This document shows, in pieces, positions 11,831-23,000 of a stretch of DNA of 64,000 bases. Below the pieces are notes generated by a model that worked only from the letters and a program-made list of their open reading frames with translations, was not told where the DNA came from and ran no database searches. This DNA is from Peromyscus leucopus (lineage: Eukaryota > Chordata > Mammalia > Rodentia > Cricetidae), in NCBI RefSeq assembly GCF_004664715.2, contig NC_051074.1:18787558-18851557 (forward strand), given 5' to 3'. A program made the translations under genes and the position numbers. Each line of letters opens with the position of its first letter. Position 1 is the first letter of the stretch.

Positions 11831-12429
11831 TGGAGGTGAGGTGGAGGACAAGGAATACACCTTAATTCTAAGTAAAAATGTACATAGATTTAATATAATT
11901 CCTCATTCTAAGAGTTTCATAACTGAGGTATTTTAACCTTGACATATAAATCCTAGGCAACATATCACAGTAGCTAGATATCAATAGCAAAGTACAACAT
12001 GTAGATGCACACCCAGGAACCCTTCCTCCAAACAATCCCAGTGTCATGCTGGCTCAGCTTGCTAATCTCTCCTCAGCGACACCTACTCTTCCATCACTGC
12101 TGACTTCGTCTCTGGAAGGTAAACTTGTCTCTCTGCTTTCTGCCTGCACTGTCAGAAATTCCCAGGGTTTGTAGCACAAAGTCTAACTCTAGCAGAGCTT
12201 TTAACGCCGCATTGTAAGTTACCTATACTCACCACTCCTGAACGTGTCAAGATCCGTTCTCAGTACTGCAGGTGAATGCCTGCCCCCGTGAGGGGAGCTT
12301 GCTCACAGCTCCACAACCCCTGCTTGCCTGCATTGCATGTAGGCTAGTGAACTGGGGACGGACTTCTCTATACTGTCCAGGTAGCTGATAGATAGAATTG
12401 CAAATCCCACCCATCATATTATATTGTAA
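11830..12429. other. Unique intronic sequence
   Basis: No gene or repeat recognised. Confidence 0.5.
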
Positions 12430-12712
12430 ATGTCTACAACCTACTGGAGAGTGTTTTTAGAGCAAGTAAGTAGGATGAAATTAAGAACAAAGATTTGTTC
12501 TGGGGATTGTTGGGATTTGGTGCAGGGTCAGGCATATACTGCCTCTTCAAGATATAGTTGTCACAAAAATCATAAAGAACAAGAGGTTATCAACTTGAAG
12601 ATGGGGGGGACATGGGAGAGAGCCAAGGGAGGGCATCTGGGGGTAGCTGGAGAAAAGAAAAGGACAGGGGAATGTGATATAATTCTATTTCACAAAAAAA
12701 AAAAAAAAAAAA
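12430..12712 (+). mobile_element. Probable L1-type 3' end with A19 tail
   Basis: A G-rich segment (gatgggggggacatgggaga, ggagggcatctgggggtag) precedes aatgtgatataattctattt and a run of 19 A residues ending at 12712. G-rich then AT then poly(A) is the usual form of rodent L1 3' UTR ends. The left boundary is not defined. An open frame of about 197 codons crosses this and the following repeat and is not a gene. Confidence 0.5.
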
Positions 12713-12800
12713 TTAAAAGAAACTGTCACTACCCTCTACCACCCTTGTCCAGTCTCTTAGGTACTAGATACAAGACTCATGTTTTCTCTCCCTTTTTCTC

Positions 12801-13322
12801 CCAAATTACATTTATTTATTTAAATTCACATATTAATTTAGTTTATATCCTAGCCACAGTTTCCCCTTTCTCCTCTCCTCCCAGTCTCTCCCTCCTACCC
12901 CCTATTCTCACCCCCAAATTCACTCCTCTTCCATTTCTACTTGGGAAAGGGCAGTTCTCCATGAATATCAACAAAACACGGTATATCAAGTGCAGTAAGA
13001 CTAAGCAAATCCCCATGCACTAAGGCTGGGAAAGGTGACGCAGTATGAGGAATAGGGTCCCAAAAGCCTTTAAAAGAGTCAGAGACAGCCCGTTCCCACT
13101 GTTAGGAGTCCCACAAGAGGCCCAACCTACACAACTGTAACATACGCAGAGTGCCCAGGGCCGTCCCATGCAGGCTCCCTGGTTGTCGGTTCAGTCTCTG
13201 AACCCCTATGAGCCCAGGTTGGTTGATTTCTTGTGGTGTCCTTGACCCCTCTGGCTCCTACAATCCGTTCTCTTCCTCTTCTGTAGGATTCTCCTAACTC
13301 CACCATGGTTGGGTGTGGAAGA
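12801..13322 (-). mobile_element. Rodent L1 3' UTR fragment
   Basis: On the minus strand this reads as the end of an old rodent L1: aggattgtaggagccagagg-like sequence, then ctcataggggttcagagact, then cctgcatgggacggccctgg, tgtgggactcctaacagtgg, gggactctttt-like sequence, and a GGAGGAGAGG-rich end before an AT tail at about 12801-12850. No reverse transcriptase sequence is included. Confidence 0.7.
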
Positions 13323-13376
13323 CTCATGTTTTCAAAGCAAGTGGTATGTTCCAGCACAGGTGAAATGCTTTTAAAA

Positions 13377-13439
13377 TATGTATGTATTATGTATGTATGT
13401 ATGTACGTATGTATGTATGTATGTATGTATGTATGTATT
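13377..13439. repeat. (TATG)n tetranucleotide microsatellite
   Basis: About 15 units with one tacg variant and one deletion (attatg) near the start. Confidence 0.95.
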
Positions 13440-13452
13440 TTGCTTATTTATT

Positions 13453-13520
13453 TTGGTGGTGGGGACAGAGCCCAGGGATGGCTTTGCAAGTATTCCACCA
13501 GTGAGCTATATCTCCAGTCC
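13453..13520 (-). mobile_element. ID/B4-type SINE fragment
   Basis: ggtggtggggacagagccca and gtgagctatatctccagtcc are a reverse ID/B4 head. The adjacent TATG array on the left lies where the element's tail would be. Confidence 0.7.
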
Positions 13521-14029
13521 CGTGTTTACTTATATCAGATAGCACATGTGGATTTCAGACAATATAATCAGTAGTTCTGTGCTGAGTTCCTTCTCATCCT
13601 CAAATCTAAGTTTTCTAAATCAACCACTTGAAACTCTTGGCTTTTTTTTTGATTCTTCCCTTCATTCTCAGATTTCTAAACTACACACATTTCCATCTCC
13701 CTTCATCCTTCCCCACCTCTCTCTCCACACGAAGATATACGCAAAAGGAAGTAGTCTATTCTACTTCCATGACATCTAAATTCTTGTTCTCGTGGATCTA
13801 CTCATAATAACTATGTAACAAACACACCTTTGAGAGTGGGTAAGTGATGCACATGCTCTTTGGGACTTGAATGTGAACTGCTGAAGAGCCCAAGCGAAGA
13901 ACTACAGTAGCATACCAATTGAGTCCAAGGTAGAAGGAGATGGTGACAGACAGGACATGTGGGCAGCAGAGAGGAATCTCACAGAGTCAAATGTCAGCAC
14001 ACCCTTGACACCAATACCATGTGGATGAA
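13521..14029. other. Unique intronic sequence
   Basis: No gene or repeat recognised. Confidence 0.5.
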
Positions 14030-14165
14030 TTTGGAATCAGATAGCCTATGTTCACATTCTAGCTCAGTGATCTTGGGTAAGTAACTCACCTTTTAGTCTC
14101 TCAGTTTTCTTATCTGTAAAGTGGATCTAATGTTCTCCACATCCTGATCTGCTGTCTTTTATGCT
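14030..14165 (+). mobile_element. MIR-type ancient SINE
   Basis: ttcacattctagctcagtga, tcttgggtaagtaactcacc, tctctcagttttcttatctg and taaagtggatctaatg follow the MIR core and 3' order closely. Confidence 0.85.
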
Positions 14166-15417
14166 CTCAAAACGAAAGCTTCATTATTACTGTTCAGCAT
14201 ATACAAAGAACATTAAAGCAGTACCACCCTGCTGGCGTTGAGGGAAGGCTGACTTTTGAGTTTACCAGAACCTTGCCATCTACTTGGAACTGAGCTTTAG
14301 CAGGTAGGGTACAATGTGAAGAAGTGGTCACACTTGACAATGGGAACTATGCCAGGCTAAGGAGAGTGGACTTCATTTGCCTGTGAGTACAGAACCCTTT
14401 AAGGAAACTGCATCTCTTCTTCATGTGGACACTCACTCAGAAGCCAAAATAGTATTTAACAACTAGCAAAGACACCTGACTACTATCGAAATTTAACATT
14501 ATGTATTTGGTGGAAATGTAGCATCATTTGCAAACAGAATCATTCCACTGAACAATGTATCTTCAGCCCCGTATCGACTCAAGACAGTGAGAAGAGGTGT
14601 TACATACCACACAGTGACCTCACTTTCAGATTCCCATGCTGCCTCACTGTGCTGATGTTTCGAGATGGGTTAAAGCATTTAAATAAGCCATCTATTCTTA
14701 AAATGTTCTATGAATGAAACTAACACCTTTTTAAGATCTTTCAAAAATGATCTGCCTTGAAAAAAACAGTACAAAAAATTATTTTAATGCATTTGATAGC
14801 AATGGGAAATATAACACAGACTATGATTCTCACACTTAAACACACAAGTGCCAACCTCAACTAATTTTAGAGTATGAAATTATGAATTTGTTGTACATAT
14901 TTTCATTAAACTAATTTGCAAATTTAAAACCTCCAGGCAGCTAACAGCATTATAGTGTTGATCTCAAATACCTACACACCCCCTAAGGATAGAAAAAAGA
15001 AGAATTTCTCTTCACATGGAATGGCAGATTTAGCTAGTTTTGTAATTTTTTTATAACAACTGTTAAGAATTTACTAGTTTGTATCCAATTTAGAGAAAAT
15101 AAAATGATTGGTTATGAAACAAAGATAGTTTGTATGGATGTTTCACCTAAGGAGTTATGTTAAAATATATTCTTCACTTAGTCAAATATTTGTATCTATA
15201 CTACTAAAATCTACATTTACTATTGTAATGAGAATTGACTTAAAATTCTGTAATGATGAGTCATTTAATTTGAAATGAATTTCATTTTAGAGATTTGGTT
15301 TTAACTTGTCTTATTTATTAAAACCCATTACATCACAGAAATGAAATTATAGGATATTATCACATAACAAAGCTTGCACAATAAGCATGTTTCCACCCTT
15401 TGAAGTCTGGATAGTTT
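14166..15417. other. Unique AT-rich intron
   Basis: No gene or repeat recognised. Confidence 0.5.
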
Positions 15418-15450
15418 CACACACACACACACATAAAAAAAAAAAAAAAC
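15418..15450. repeat. Short (CA)8 plus A15 tract
   Basis: A CA run followed by ataaaaaaaaaaaaaaa. Confidence 0.9.
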
Positions 15451-16877
15451 CCTGAATAGGAGGATGATAGGAGGATGGAGGGAAGGGATCAGTTAGACAG
15501 GGAAAGGAAAAATCTCTCAGCATGGAAAAGAGGGCACTGTGAGGGAGCTGTGTGCCAGTTTCTGCATATAGAAAACTGGGGCCTTGGAGGATCCAGCATT
15601 TTCTAAGAGCTAGTGAGACTGGAAAACCTTCCAGCCCAACCCTGTCAGATGCCACCAAAATTTCTGTCCTCTGTGATCTCAGAACTGGGAGCCAAGCTAG
15701 TGAGACATGCATCCTGGTAGGATCTGCAGCTTATCATGTGGCATTCTTGCAAGTTTCCACTATTACTCTTATTAGCTAGGAAGATTTGATTCTGACTCCT
15801 CCTCATGCCGGCTCTAAGAGCTCAGGTACCACACAGAGGCTTACGTGTTTGCTGAACTGAACAGTTGTCTAGAAGTGTCCTATCCTTCTTTGGGGGATGC
15901 TGGTCAGTGTTCTGCCAGGCTACCCAGTGTCGGCAGAGCTACAATGTAACTGTCAATGACTTTTCTCTCTTTCCATTTTGAGACCAGACTGATACAATGG
16001 GCAGAAATGTGTTCTCAGCGATCCAACTGCCTGGTGCGGGTTGTTCTTTCCTCCCACATCTTAAAATAAAATGAAGGAAAACTAAAGAGGTGTGGTCCTG
16101 CCAATCCCGCTAGCATCACGGGCTGCAGCAGAGGGTTCGGGGTCAGCCGTGCCATGCTGTGACATCCGTGTCCTCTGTCACAGGGAAACAAGCTCTACTT
16201 CTCAAAAGTAAAGCACTAGGCATGGGAAGGATGGATGTGGACTGGGGGCAAATATACGTCTTCCAATAACCACAAAACGGTTTTAAAGTTAAATCTGAAG
16301 TTGACTGGAAGCTTCCCATAGTGGGCAAAGAGCTACGAAATCTCTTCTTTCGGCATTAGAATTTGTCTTCTGCCTGACCCCCAAGTCTGTTCCCGTGAAG
16401 AGGAAAGGAGTGTGCTGATCGTGTCCCTAAGCAACACTGCTCACACTGCTCAGGGTGACAAAGGCCCTGCCTGGCTGCAAAACCGCGGAAGTGTCAGTGA
16501 GGATACCACTCCACCAAGTCCTCAGGGCTGAGGTTTTCTCCCTGGAAACAAGAAGCTCTGTTCCGTACCACCCTGGGAACAAGCCTCCCTTCATCGGTCA
16601 GGTGAGCAAACAGGCATCTCTGACCGCTGGGTAAACTGAGGCATGGACCTTGCAGGCTCCTGCATTAGTGGACTAAAGGACAATGGCCTCTAGTAGGCTG
16701 ACTCCAGCCTTCTAGTCCTGAGTGAACTGTTCCAAGGGCAACCTGGGAAGGCTCACAATGCCTGAGGATAGTCGAGGCACCTCAATGTTTAATTTTTAAC
16801 ATTTTTTTTTTGTTTGGGAGCTTCAAAAATCCAGGACAAACAATTCCTTTCCTATCTTTCTCTTTTGTCTTTTAATT
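15451..16877. other. Unique intronic sequence
   Basis: Mixed base composition. A 121-codon minus-strand open frame at 15347-15712 runs through the CA/A tract and lacks coding features. T9 occurs near 16802. Confidence 0.5.
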
Positions 16878-16992
16878 GTTTTTAAAAATAAAGGCTCACT
16901 ATGTAAACACTTGTCTGGCTTCAAACATGGTATCCTCCTGCCTCCAGCTCTCCAGCACAGAGACTACAGGTCTATATTGTGATAACTAGCTT
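16878..16992 (-). mobile_element. Old B1/PB1-type SINE
   Basis: ggctcactatgtaaacactt, gtctggcttcaaacatggta, tcctcctgcctccagctctc and gactacaggtc form a degenerate reverse B1. Confidence 0.65.
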
Positions 16993-18525
16993 AAAACAAC
17001 ATATTTCTAAAGGCATGAACAATTGGAAATAGGTTATTTATTCATCTGCAAAACATTTTTAGAACACTCATTGTAGCTGTTCTGTGGAAAGTACTCCCCC
17101 ACCGTTGCCTACATTAGATAGGACATTTCCAATCCATACAACCTCCATTAACAACTCTGACAGAGAGAACACTGGGTTTAAGGAAATGTTTGCAATCCTG
17201 ACACCTGTTTTTCCTTTGCGAAGAGTACACTGTGCTGGGCTGGTTATGGGACAGCTGCTACATGCCAGTCTGGCTGTCTAAGAAGAACGGCAGGATCAAA
17301 GTGACAGAGACTAGAGTTAGATGCCTGATGGACTTTCAATAGACAAATTCATTGAAGATACATTTTGTGAACAGATCCAACCTGGCTTGGTCATGGTGGC
17401 AATGACAGGTGTGAAGGAAAGTGACGCATCGAGCATACCCAAGCATTAGCTGAGGAACACCATGAATCCTGAAGCATTTTCGGGCCAGAGAAGACCAGTA
17501 ATGGCTGTAAAAGCTCTAAAAAATGCTGAAAGCAAACGTTCTATTCTGCATTTAGATTAACCCATTGAAAAGAAAACACTTACACAGAAGCCAGTACAGA
17601 GAAGCGAGGCTTTGAAAATAGAGGTACTATGGATCAAGGTTTATAATCGGTATTACATACTTAATTCCTTTTACAGGAAGCAAGGATGAATCAGGAAGAG
17701 ACACTAGGCAAGGCAGGCGGCAGCGTGAACATGCAGCACATCATGTGTTAAATTGAAACAGCCCCCGAGTTCAACTTTCTTCACTGTTCAAGGGGAAAAT
17801 CTGCTGCTATGTACTTCAGGATAAAGGATTTGCAACTATATGGTGCTTGAGAAATATGCTATTGCTGTAATTTAACTCACTGTATGTGGGCTTCAAGATG
17901 CACAGTGGCATTCCAAACCAACTTTTAAAGAAAATTGCATGGAATTTTCAAGACATCAGGAGCGTTCTTAAAAGTTATGCAGAGAAAACGGATTTTTGAT
18001 AGTTATGAATTACATTTAGTGCAGCCAGATTGTAGAGAACGCTCTTTTTGCCTCAGTATGGTTAGAATTACTGTTGACAAAGTTTTAATTTAAATTTTCA
18101 AGGATTTAAACTGGAGAATATAGGTCACTGAATTTTCATTCACTGCGTAAGTGTCACTAACAGCAGAAAGCTAGCTTTGTTAGTGAGGGACAAACTCTGG
18201 CCCCGGAGCCCAGCTTTTCTGTAGTAGTTGGGACTGAGTATGTGTTAGTTCGTGAGAATGACATGGTTCTCAGTCACTCAAGCACTCAGTCACTGAGCAT
18301 GCACAGTTAGCAACATGCCCGGCATGCAACAGAAGCTCAGTTCAGAAAATATTAAACGCATTTGTGAGACAGACCAGAGCTCACAGAAACCATTTATTAC
18401 AATCACAGGCTGGAAGAGATTCCACCATTCCTAGCAGATTATAGATTCATACAGATTTATAATAGTAGAAAATATACTACAGAGCTCCAAAGTATAATTC
18501 TATGATTGCTAACTGGTCTCTGGTA
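16993..18525. other. Unique intronic sequence
   Basis: About 1.5 kb without a recognised repeat, AT-rich. A candidate for cross-species comparison. Confidence 0.5.
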
Positions 18526-18598
18526 ACCAAAATAAAAAAACCAAAACAACCAAAAAAAAACAAAAACAAAAACAAAAACAAAACAACAAAAAACAAAT
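18526..18598. repeat. A-rich (CAAAA)n tract
   Basis: Irregular units such as caaaaacaaaaacaaaaac make a C/A-only stretch over most of its length. Confidence 0.9.
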
Positions 18599-19589
18599 AT
18601 CTATAGGGTCCGCACGTAAAACACATTTAAAGGAGCCTTACTATACATCAAGAAACCACAAGAACTTACTTAGAAATTAGCTTTCTAACTTAAATACTGT
18701 CATAAAGAAACTGATCGAATAGCACATGATATTAAAATGAAAACCCCTTTCATGAATAGAAATTTAAAATTTGTATTGTTCATAAACTAAGACCCAATTA
18801 CCAATCAATAATCTATCAAGCAAAAGAGATGAAATTTTGTGCAAAAAGCTGCACAGTTATGTAAAGGATATGCCCTTCCACACATCTACACTGGGTGGGA
18901 ACGTTCTCTCTTTGCTTGTGTGCTTGGGGCTCCTGGTTCTGAAGGGGCCTCAGCAGACTGTCCTTGTGCAGACAAAGAAATAGGAAGGACATTGGATGCA
19001 GGAACAGGAATGTATGAGCTAACCATGTATGCACAGCCTATTTTGGGAATTTGTTTTGGTCCCAAATATTATGAAAGTAAATGAATGTGACAGCAGTCTA
19101 GGGGATCATATATTTGGGTCAAGGTGGGTGGCTTTCCAATGGTACAGGTCACAAATATGTAAGCAACCGATAATCATTTATATTGGTAAGTACTAGGGAC
19201 TCAAACCTCTAACAGGAAGGAAAGTAAAAACTACGTGTGAATGTCAGCAAGCTTGGTAAACTTGCCTCTTTTCTTGACATTTAGGAAAATATTTTAATTA
19301 GAATACGAGAGGGAAAGATATCTGAATCTATACTAATTTATAGTATTTTAGAAACTGAATCATTTGCAAGCTTTGATTGCAAGGTGTGTTGGAAAGACAA
19401 AGTTGAAAATGAACACTGTGAGGATTTCGCCCAATTTCTTATGTAAACCAGAGCAGACGGCGTGATTCTCAAAAAAGCCAAGTACATTTGCCTCACATAA
19501 AATAAGACTGATTGAATTTCAAGCTTTTCACTTATTTTATAGAGCTAAAAATTAAGTTCCTTTTTGTTGTTCAAGATGGGCAGCAAGAA

Positions 19590-19591
<2 letters not shown>
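18599..19591. other. Unique AT-rich intron
   Basis: No gene or repeat recognised. Confidence 0.5.

Positions 19592-19636
<45 letters not shown>
19592..19636. repeat. (GT)22 microsatellite
   Basis: Uninterrupted GT dinucleotides. Confidence 0.97.
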
Positions 19637-19637
<1 letters not shown>

Positions 19638-20288
19638 TATGCATATTACTATAACATGTTTATCTAGCACATATATCACTATTATTTTTTCACTTAACAG
19701 GTAGTTCACACTACAGAATCGAAATAACTTAGAATATTGAGTATTTGCTCCTCGTGTAAGTTCAGGGTGTCCTTGCAGATGACGACGCCTGGCCATGACC
19801 TGTCCCCTACGGAATGTCTGCTCCTCACTCTAGAGCAGCATCTCTGGGACTCTGATTCTCAAAAACAGCTTTCCAGGACTGACTGCAGAGGAATTTCCAA
19901 AAATACAGAGGTCAAGGAAGGGGCTGGATCCTATTAGGGGATTATTGTGAATTTTCAAATCTAATAGTAGAACAGAACAATCTTTATGGGAGGAAATAAA
20001 ATATCTTCAAAGCCAAACTGTTTTCCTGGAGAAGCTCCTAAAGCCATATGTGAGCAAAGAGGAGATAGTAGAAGGAGAGAGAAACAAGTTGTGGGGAGTA
20101 AGGGAGGAGTGAACCTAAGTAACAGGGTGTTTATAATCTGCCAGCATCAACCATCAAAAAGAAGGTACATAACTAGTTTCCTACACAGTTTTCTTCTGCA
20201 CCAAAGAATTATTTACCACGTGAAAACACAATGACCTGTAATAATTAAATTATATCAGTGAATATAATTCATATGACAAGGATAGCTG

Positions 20289-20294
<6 letters not shown>
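19637..20294. other. Unique intronic sequence
   Basis: No gene or repeat recognised. Confidence 0.5.

Positions 20295-20345
<51 letters not shown>
20295..20345. repeat. (CA)25 microsatellite
   Basis: Uninterrupted CA dinucleotides. Confidence 0.97.
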
Positions 20346-20347
<2 letters not shown>

Positions 20348-21238
20348 GAGAAAAGCATCAGACACTCTTAAAGATGGCGTGAGTTTTGTTTTGTTTATTC
20401 CCCCTTTCAGTTTTTAAAAGTCTCCTTTTCTCTGCGTGCTCACAGTCACATTCAGCGACAGCCAAGTCACTTTCAGTATGAAATACATGGCACATGGCAC
20501 AGAGGCTGAATCAGCCATGCCAACTCAACTCAATTGTTAGAAAAGTTGAAAAGTTCAAACTATTTATTAAATGTCATGAGATAAACCCTTGAAGAGAAAC
20601 ACATATGACAGATAAATTCTAGGTGATTGAATCTTAAAAGAATGTTTTAGAATAAGGGTTAAAATGAACAGTTGAATACCAGAGTTAGAAGTAAGTTTGA
20701 TTTATTTAATAAAGTAAATTAATAAGCCAGCCTCTCTGCACATGAGAAAGTTCTGTTTAATATCCACACTACAGAGAAATCATCAAGAGGTTCTGTTTCT
20801 TTGGAAGATAGGAGGTAGATTGATTATTCCTTCTTGTTCTGTAGATAACAAAATCAGCACAGCTGATGAGCCTGAAAAGGTTGAGACCATCTCCCTCAAG
20901 ACATTCTCCAGGGGATCCCACCATAACAGACTGGTTTCCTACCCTTGAGCAGATCATTTACTGACAGGCCCAGCATGTCATCTATACTTGGAGAAAGTAG
21001 AAATGCACACGTGTTTTACAAAGCAGTGGTTCTTTGGATGATGAAATTTATTGAGTCATAGTTATTGCAGGACAAGGAATTTGAAGGGCTGTGTGGGAGA
21101 GTATGTAAGACTACATAACTTGAATAACCTGACACTTATTTCCCAGTGGTTGGATTCAAAGTTCCAAGCAAAACCTGAAAGTAATCAGAGAGTTAGTGGA
21201 GTCGCAAAAACATAAACCCATCTCTCCTTTTGTTTTTT
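20346..21238. other. Unique intronic sequence
   Basis: No gene or repeat recognised. Confidence 0.5.
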
Positions 21239-21257
21239 GCATGTGCACATGTGCACG

Positions 21258-21311
<54 letters not shown>
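21239..21311. repeat. 73-bp alternating purine-pyrimidine tract, mainly (CA)n
   Basis: It starts gcatgtgcacatgtgcacgc and runs into (CA)n with no break in alternation. Confidence 0.95.
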
Positions 21312-21312
<1 letters not shown>

Positions 21313-22394
21313 GACACACCCAGCTCTATCTTTCCTTCTTAAGTCCCATCCATCCTCCAGCATCAAGAACTGAGCTGTGAATGGGGAGAGGTGCTGGGTA
21401 TTCCCAGATGATGATGCTTTAAACTGGACTTTGCTGAGTTAGAGAGGCTGTGCCTCTGTGAGGAACATAGTCGGGTTTAGGCTGGACTTCCTAAGCCAAA
21501 AACCAACAATAGACATTTCAGGGTACAATTAGACTTGAGAAGTCCACTAAATAAACCACCGATTTTAGGGAAAAAAGGCCCATCCATGTGTGAATCTCGA
21601 AGTGATTCCCACAAGTCAGGCATGTCTTTACAGAAGAATCGACATGGAAAAAGTTTCCATGACCAAAGGCAGGACTGTTTGGATGTCAGTAAGAAAAAAA
21701 TCACGGCCCAGCTGAAAATGATAGTGAACAATAACTTATCAGTTACATTTGAAAGGTGAAATAAACAAGTCAGGATCTTGAAACTGCTAAAGAGATTCTT
21801 CAGACCTTTCCTCCACAAAGACAAGAGAGCACATGGAGGGAGACAGAGGCCTGATGCTCTACAAGACGGGAACCTAGGTGCTACACCCCGTCTCCTCGCA
21901 CTCTTATTTCGGCAAATGAGGGACACTAAAGAGAAAGTAAAAGGAGAAGGCAAGACGACTTTGCCTTTTAAACATGTTCATTAGTGGAAACTGAGGTGGT
22001 GACACTCAGGCCTAAGAGCCTGTGAGTTTCACACCTGAGAAATATGGGAAGAGAACAATTAGCCATGCTATTTTTTTCACGGCACAGTTATGGATTTCCA
22101 GATAGGTATGCATCCTAAAAACATGATCTGTTATCCTGTGTTATTGGAAATTGGTTTAAAATAACCATTTAAATGAAGAAATAATACCTGCCTGAAAAGC
22201 CTAAGAAAATCTGAAAAGTCACGAGCTGGTGGAGGCAGCAGAGTGGCTGTGCTGAGATCTGTCTGGGCTCAGTTTGCACATCTACCAAGAAGGCATAATG
22301 GTTCTAGGTCCTCCTCAAATTCATTGCAAAATTCTATAAAAGGGACTTAAAACTTCATTGATTCACTGATTTTACTACATTTTATTTATTTATT
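21312..22394. other. Unique intronic sequence
   Basis: Contains a 158-codon minus-strand open frame (21477-21953) and two shorter plus-strand frames over the same interval. None has a recognisable domain or splice context; see rejected items. Confidence 0.45.
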
Positions 22395-22431
22395 TGTGTG
22401 TGTATGCACGCGCGCGCACGAGCGCATGCAT
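22395..22431. repeat. GT/GCGC alternating lead-in to minisatellite
   Basis: gtgtgtgtatgcacgcgcgc followed by gcacgagcgcatgcatg is nearly all alternating purine-pyrimidine. Confidence 0.85.
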
Positions 22432-22611
22432 GCCCACCTGCTCACGCATGCCACCTGCTCATGCCTGCCCACCTGTACACGCATGCCACCTGCTCATGCA
22501 TGGCCACCTGCCCATGCATGCCCACCTGCTCAAGCATGCCACCTGCTCATGCATGGCCACCTGCGCATGCATGCCCACCTGCTCATGCATGCCCACCTGC
22601 TCACGCATGCT
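22432..22611. repeat. 17/18-bp CACCTG minisatellite, 10 units
   Basis: CCACCTG ends at 22440, 22457, 22475, 22492, 22510, 22528, 22545, 22563, 22581 and 22599, giving spacings of 17 or 18. Each unit carries CACCTG, and most carry a GCATGC or GCATGG element. All three plus-strand frames are stop-free, so long open frames here are artefacts. Confidence 0.96.
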
Positions 22612-22614
22612 GTG

Positions 22615-22738
22615 TCACATGTGTAAAGGCTGGAGAACAACCTGCTACAACTGGTACAAGGGAGTCCTGGAGACTGGAATCGGGCCCTTGGGCTTTAGGC
22701 AAGAGCCTTTACCTAATGACACATGTCATGGGCTCCAG
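22615..22738 (-). mobile_element. tRNA-headed rodent SINE, degenerate
   Basis: ggctggagaacaacctgcta, gagactggaatcgggccctt and gcaagagcctttacc fit the reverse of a rodent SINE whose sense strand reads 'gggtaaaggc...gttgtcctctgacc'. Its tail would lie on the left, exactly at the minisatellite. Confidence 0.6.
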
Positions 22739-22788
22739 AAAAGTTAAATTGTAAAAAATTATACAAAAATTCAAATTCAGAAATAGTT

Positions 22789-23000
22789 GGGCTGAGGATG
22801 TGGCTCAGTTGTAGGCTGCCTGCCTAGCACTCAAATCTGGATTTGAGTCCTGGCACCAAACATACTGGGCACGGTGCACACAGCTGTCATCTCAACACTA
22901 TGCAGTGCAGGCAGGAGGATCAGAAGTTCAAGGACATCTTCAAATACATAGTGAGTTTGGGGGAAGCCTAAGCTAGAGGCCCTGTCTAAAAGAGAAAAGG
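22789..23000 (+). mobile_element. B4-type SINE (ID head plus B1-like 3' part)
   Basis: gggctgaggatgtggctcag head; then actgggcacggtgcacacag, aggcaggaggatcagaagtt, caaggacatcttcaaataca and ccctgtctaaaagag. This is the composite order of B4. Confidence 0.85.

Noticed and set aside
12430..13023. 197-codon plus-strand open frame
   Set aside because: It crosses a poly(A) run and two L1-like 3' ends in opposite orientation, so it cannot be an ancestral reading frame.
21477..21953. 158-codon minus-strand open frame, the longest outside simple repeats
   Set aside because: Two shorter open frames cover the same bases on the other strand, no domain or family is recognised, and no convincing splice sites or promoter adjoin it. 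A database search and codon-substitution test would settle it.
22394..22754. Three overlapping Cys/His/Pro-rich plus-strand frames of 76-118 codons
   Set aside because: The 17/18-bp minisatellite is stop-free in all three frames; the frames end in SINE sequence.
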